Of a stretch of 64,000 bases of DNA, positions 62,170 through 64,000 are shown one piece after another. Below the pieces are notes generated by a model. The model searched no databases and was not told the DNA's origin. It saw only the letters and a program-made list of their open reading frames with translations. A program made the position numbers and the translations under genes. Within the stretch, counting starts at the first letter, position 1; every line of letters starts with the position of its first letter. This stretch comes from DASPHG01 sp035629775 (GTDB lineage: Bacteria; Actinomycetota; Thermoleophilia; Solirubrobacterales; Thermoleophilaceae). The DNA lies in NCBI GenBank assembly GCA_035629775.1, contig DASPHG010000009.1, forward strand, positions 10,931-74,930. Reading direction: 5' to 3'.

Positions 62170-64000
62170 GTGTGCGGAATCGTCGGATACGTCGGCGAGC
62201 GTTCGTGCCGTGAGCTCCTGCTCCACGGCCTCCAGATGCTCGAGTACCGCGGCTACGACTCCGCGGGCATCTCGCTGCTCGTGAACGGTCACGTCGAGTC
62301 CGTGCGCGCGGTCGGGCATCTCTCGGAGCTCCAGGACGCGGTCGCGGAGCGCACCAACGGGGCCGGCTCGTTCGACGCCACGACCGGCATTGCCCACACG
62401 CGCTGGGCGACCCACGGCGCGGTCACCGAGGAGAACGCGCACCCGCATTTCGACACGAAGGACCGCGTCCACATCGCGCTGAACGGGATCGTCGAGAACC
62501 ACACCGAGCTTCGGAAGCGACTCGTCGCGGCGGGAGCGGAGTTCACCTCCGAGACCGACGCCGAGGTCGTGGCCCACCTGATTGCCCACCACTACGAGGG
62601 CGACATCGTCGAGGCCGTGCGCAACGCATACAACGATCTCCGCGGGCACTACGCGTTCGTCGCGATGACGGCCGATGAGCCCGGCGTCCTCGTCGGCGCC
62701 CGCAAGGAGTGCCCCCTGATCGTGGGCGTCGGGGAAGGCGAGCAGTTCCTCGCCTCCGCGATCCCCGCCTTCCTGCGTGAGACGCGCAACGTCAAGCTCG
62801 TGAACGACGGTGAGATCGTCGCGATCCGGCCCGGCGGGGTCGAGATCATGGACGCGTCCGGCGCCGCGCTCGACCGCGAGACGATCGAGGTGGACTGGGA
62901 TACCGAGACCGCCGAGAAGGGCGGCTACGACACCTTCATGCTCAAGGAGATCCACGAGCAACCGGACGCCGTTGCGGAGACGATCGCCGACCGGACCGCG
63001 ACCGACCTGGTCGAGCTTCCGGACACCGGGCTGAGCGACGAGATGCTGGCGGACGTGCGCCGGATCGTGATCGTGGCCTGTGGCACCTCCTACCACGCCG
63101 GCCTGGTCGGGCGCTACGCGATCGAGGAATGGGCGCGCGTGCCGGTGGAGATGGACATCGCGTCCGAGTACCGCTACCGAAACCCGGTCGTCGGCACCGA
63201 CGACCTCGTGATCGGCATCTCGCAGTCGGGCGAGACGGCCGACACGCTCGCGGCCATGCGGCTCGCGCGCTCCGCCGGCGCGAAGGTGCTGGCCGTCACG
63301 AACGTGATGGGGAGTCAGGCCACCCGCGACGCGGACGCCGTGCTCTTCACGCGCGCCGGACTCGAGATCGGGGTGGCGGCGACGAAGACCTTCGTCTCGC
63401 AGGTCGCGTCGATGTATCTGCTCGGCCTGAAGCTCGCGCACGTGCGCGGATCGCTCCCGGAGGAGGAGATCAAGCGCCTGGTCGGAGAGCTCAAGCGCCT
63501 GCCGCACCTGATGAGCGAGGTCCTCGAGCGGGTCGACGAGCCTGTCAAGCGCGTCGCCGACCACTGGAAGGACAGCGAGTTCTTCCTCTATCTCGGCCGC
63601 CACGTGGGGCTGTCGGTGGCGCTCGAGGGAGCGCTGAAGCTGAAGGAGATCTCGTACATCCCGACCGACGCGTACGCGGCCGGGGAGATGAAGCACGGAC
63701 CGATTGCGCTGCTCGACAAGTCGACGCCGGTCGTCTGCGTTGCGACCGACATGCCGATCCTCGACAAGGTGCTCTCGAACGCCGCCGAGGTGCGGGCGCG
63801 CGGCGCTCACGTGATCGCCGTGGCGACCGATGGCTCGGACGGCATCGACGAGCAGACCGACGAGGTGATCTGCGTGCCGAAGAGCGACTGGCTGCTCCAG
63901 CCGATCCTCGCCATCGTGCCGCTCCAATTGCTCGCGTATTACATCGCCACGGCGCGCGGGCTGAATGTGGACAAGCCGCGCAACCTGGCGAAGACCGTCA
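62170..64000 (+). CDS. glmS: Glutamine-fructose-6-phosphate aminotransferase (3' end cut by window)
   Basis: At least 610 residues from GTG. CGIVGYVGERSCRELLLHGLQMLEYRGYDSAGI shows the N-terminal Cys nucleophile of the glutaminase domain. Two SIS sugar-isomerase domains follow (VACGTSYHAGLVGRYAIEEWARVPVEMDIASEYRYRNPVV; EISYIPTDAYAAGEMKHGPIALLD). The last visible residues LNVDKPRNLAKTV are those just before the usual C-terminus, so only a few codons are missing. TACCCT ends 7 nt before the GTG. Makes glucosamine-6-P, the substrate of GlmM. No glmS ribozyme is visible in the 41-bp gap. Confidence 0.97.
   Translation, partial: MCGIVGYVGERSCRELLLHGLQMLEYRGYDSAGISLLVNGHVESVRAVGHLSELQDAVAERTNGAGSFDATTGIAHTRWATHGAVTEENAHPHFDTKDRVHIALNGIVENHTELRKRLVAAGAEFTSETDAEVVAHLIAHHYEGDIVEAVRNAYNDLRGHYAFVAMTADEPGVLVGARKECPLIVGVGEGEQFLASAIPAFLRETRNVKLVNDGEIVAIRPGGVEIMDASGAALDRETIEVDWDTETAEKGGYDTFMLKEIHEQPDAVAETIADRTATDLVELPDTGLSDEMLADVRRIVIVACGTSYHAGLVGRYAIEEWARVPVEMDIASEYRYRNPVVGTDDLVIGISQSGETADTLAAMRLARSAGAKVLAVTNVMGSQATRDADAVLFTRAGLEIGVAATKTFVSQVASMYLLGLKLAHVRGSLPEEEIKRLVGELKRLPHLMSEVLERVDEPVKRVADHWKDSEFFLYLGRHVGLSVALEGALKLKEISYIPTDAYAAGEMKHGPIALLDKSTPVVCVATDMPILDKVLSNAAEVRARGAHVIAVATDGSDGIDEQTDEVICVPKSDWLLQPILAIVPLQLLAYYIATARGLNVDKPRNLAKTV

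Noticed and set aside
62125..63927. 600-codon minus-strand frame opposite glmS
   Set aside because: glmS on the plus strand is unmistakable; the antisense frame has no recognisable domain.
1..64000. tRNA, rRNA, IS elements, prophage, CRISPR arrays
   Set aside because: No cloverleaf with a GGTTCGAATCC-like T arm, no transposase, integrase or Cas-like proteins and no regularly spaced repeats were found by eye. A covariance-model scan would settle the tRNA point.

Overview
The window is 64 kb of very GC-rich, gene-dense bacterial chromosome. It has many 1-8 bp gene overlaps, frequent GTG starts and no tRNA, rRNA, IS element, prophage or CRISPR array that I can see. The gene content points to Actinomycetota: CysO/CysM/Mec cysteine synthesis, GuaB3, WS/DGAT, an R2-like ligand-binding oxidase, a HyuA/HyuB pair and actinobacterial-type PyrF. 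The surface protein at 2650-3288 (N-terminal ALFAALGGGAYA segment, then SKDSVGAKQIRKNAVR-like repeats and GPQGPPGP) is of a kind I associate with class Thermoleophilia (Solirubrobacterales and relatives). That class assignment is inference.

Layout. 1-10 kb: HAD hydrolase/FxsA operon, a DUF59 Fe-S assembly factor, secreted proteins, WS/DGAT with a four-repeat DUF4389 membrane protein, M28 peptidase, ispH, and a thioredoxin-fold protein that has lost its CxxC. 10-16 kb: TenA-like protein, SpoIIM-like protein, an orphan FbpC-type ABC ATPase behind an iron-box-like site, methyltransferase, SCO1. 16-22.6 kb: a compact sulfur-carrier cysteine pathway (rhodanese-MoeZ, CysO, CysM, Mec) with a tatA inside it, then a Tat-type small subunit and a GMC oxidoreductase. 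22.7-32.6 kb: CocE-like hydrolase, two acyl-CoA dehydrogenases, VOC protein, thioredoxin-reductase-like flavoprotein, HEYAH metallopeptidase-like protein, penicillin acylase, DUF1802. 32.8-43.1 kb: GNAT, 3-hydroxyisobutyrate dehydrogenase-like protein and HyuB/HyuA, then R2lox, a ferritin-like protein with a histone-like tail, nadB, a histone-deacetylase-family protein and a SPOR protein. 43.2-53.8 kb: Flp pilin, murI-rph-rdgB-CDF, TldD/TldE, HU-pyrF, LysM-DacB-PfkB. 53.9-64 kb: guaB3-guaA, MOSC, GlsB, a c-di-AMP-riboswitch-controlled M23 peptidase, rplM-rpsI-glmM-glmS.

The strongest cross-cutting signal concerns initiation. About twenty genes lack a Shine-Dalgarno sequence and instead carry a TANNNT hexamer, usually 6-10 nt before the start codon, as expected for leaderless mRNAs. 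By the same rule two genes (histone-deacetylase family at 41513, a small protein at 46710) appear to begin with ATC, because no ATG, GTG or TTG exists in frame where the fold must begin. Two further genes (pyrF at 50380, flavoprotein at 27716) appear to begin with CTG inside a CTGA stop/start overlap, and rpsI uses TTGA. Other highlights are an rpsI with a 175-residue acidic extension containing four tandem 7-bp repeats, the R2lox with its Val-Tyr crosslink residues conserved, and the ferritin-like/histone-tail fusion.

All calls come from reading the sequence and translations by eye. No database search or structure prediction was run.
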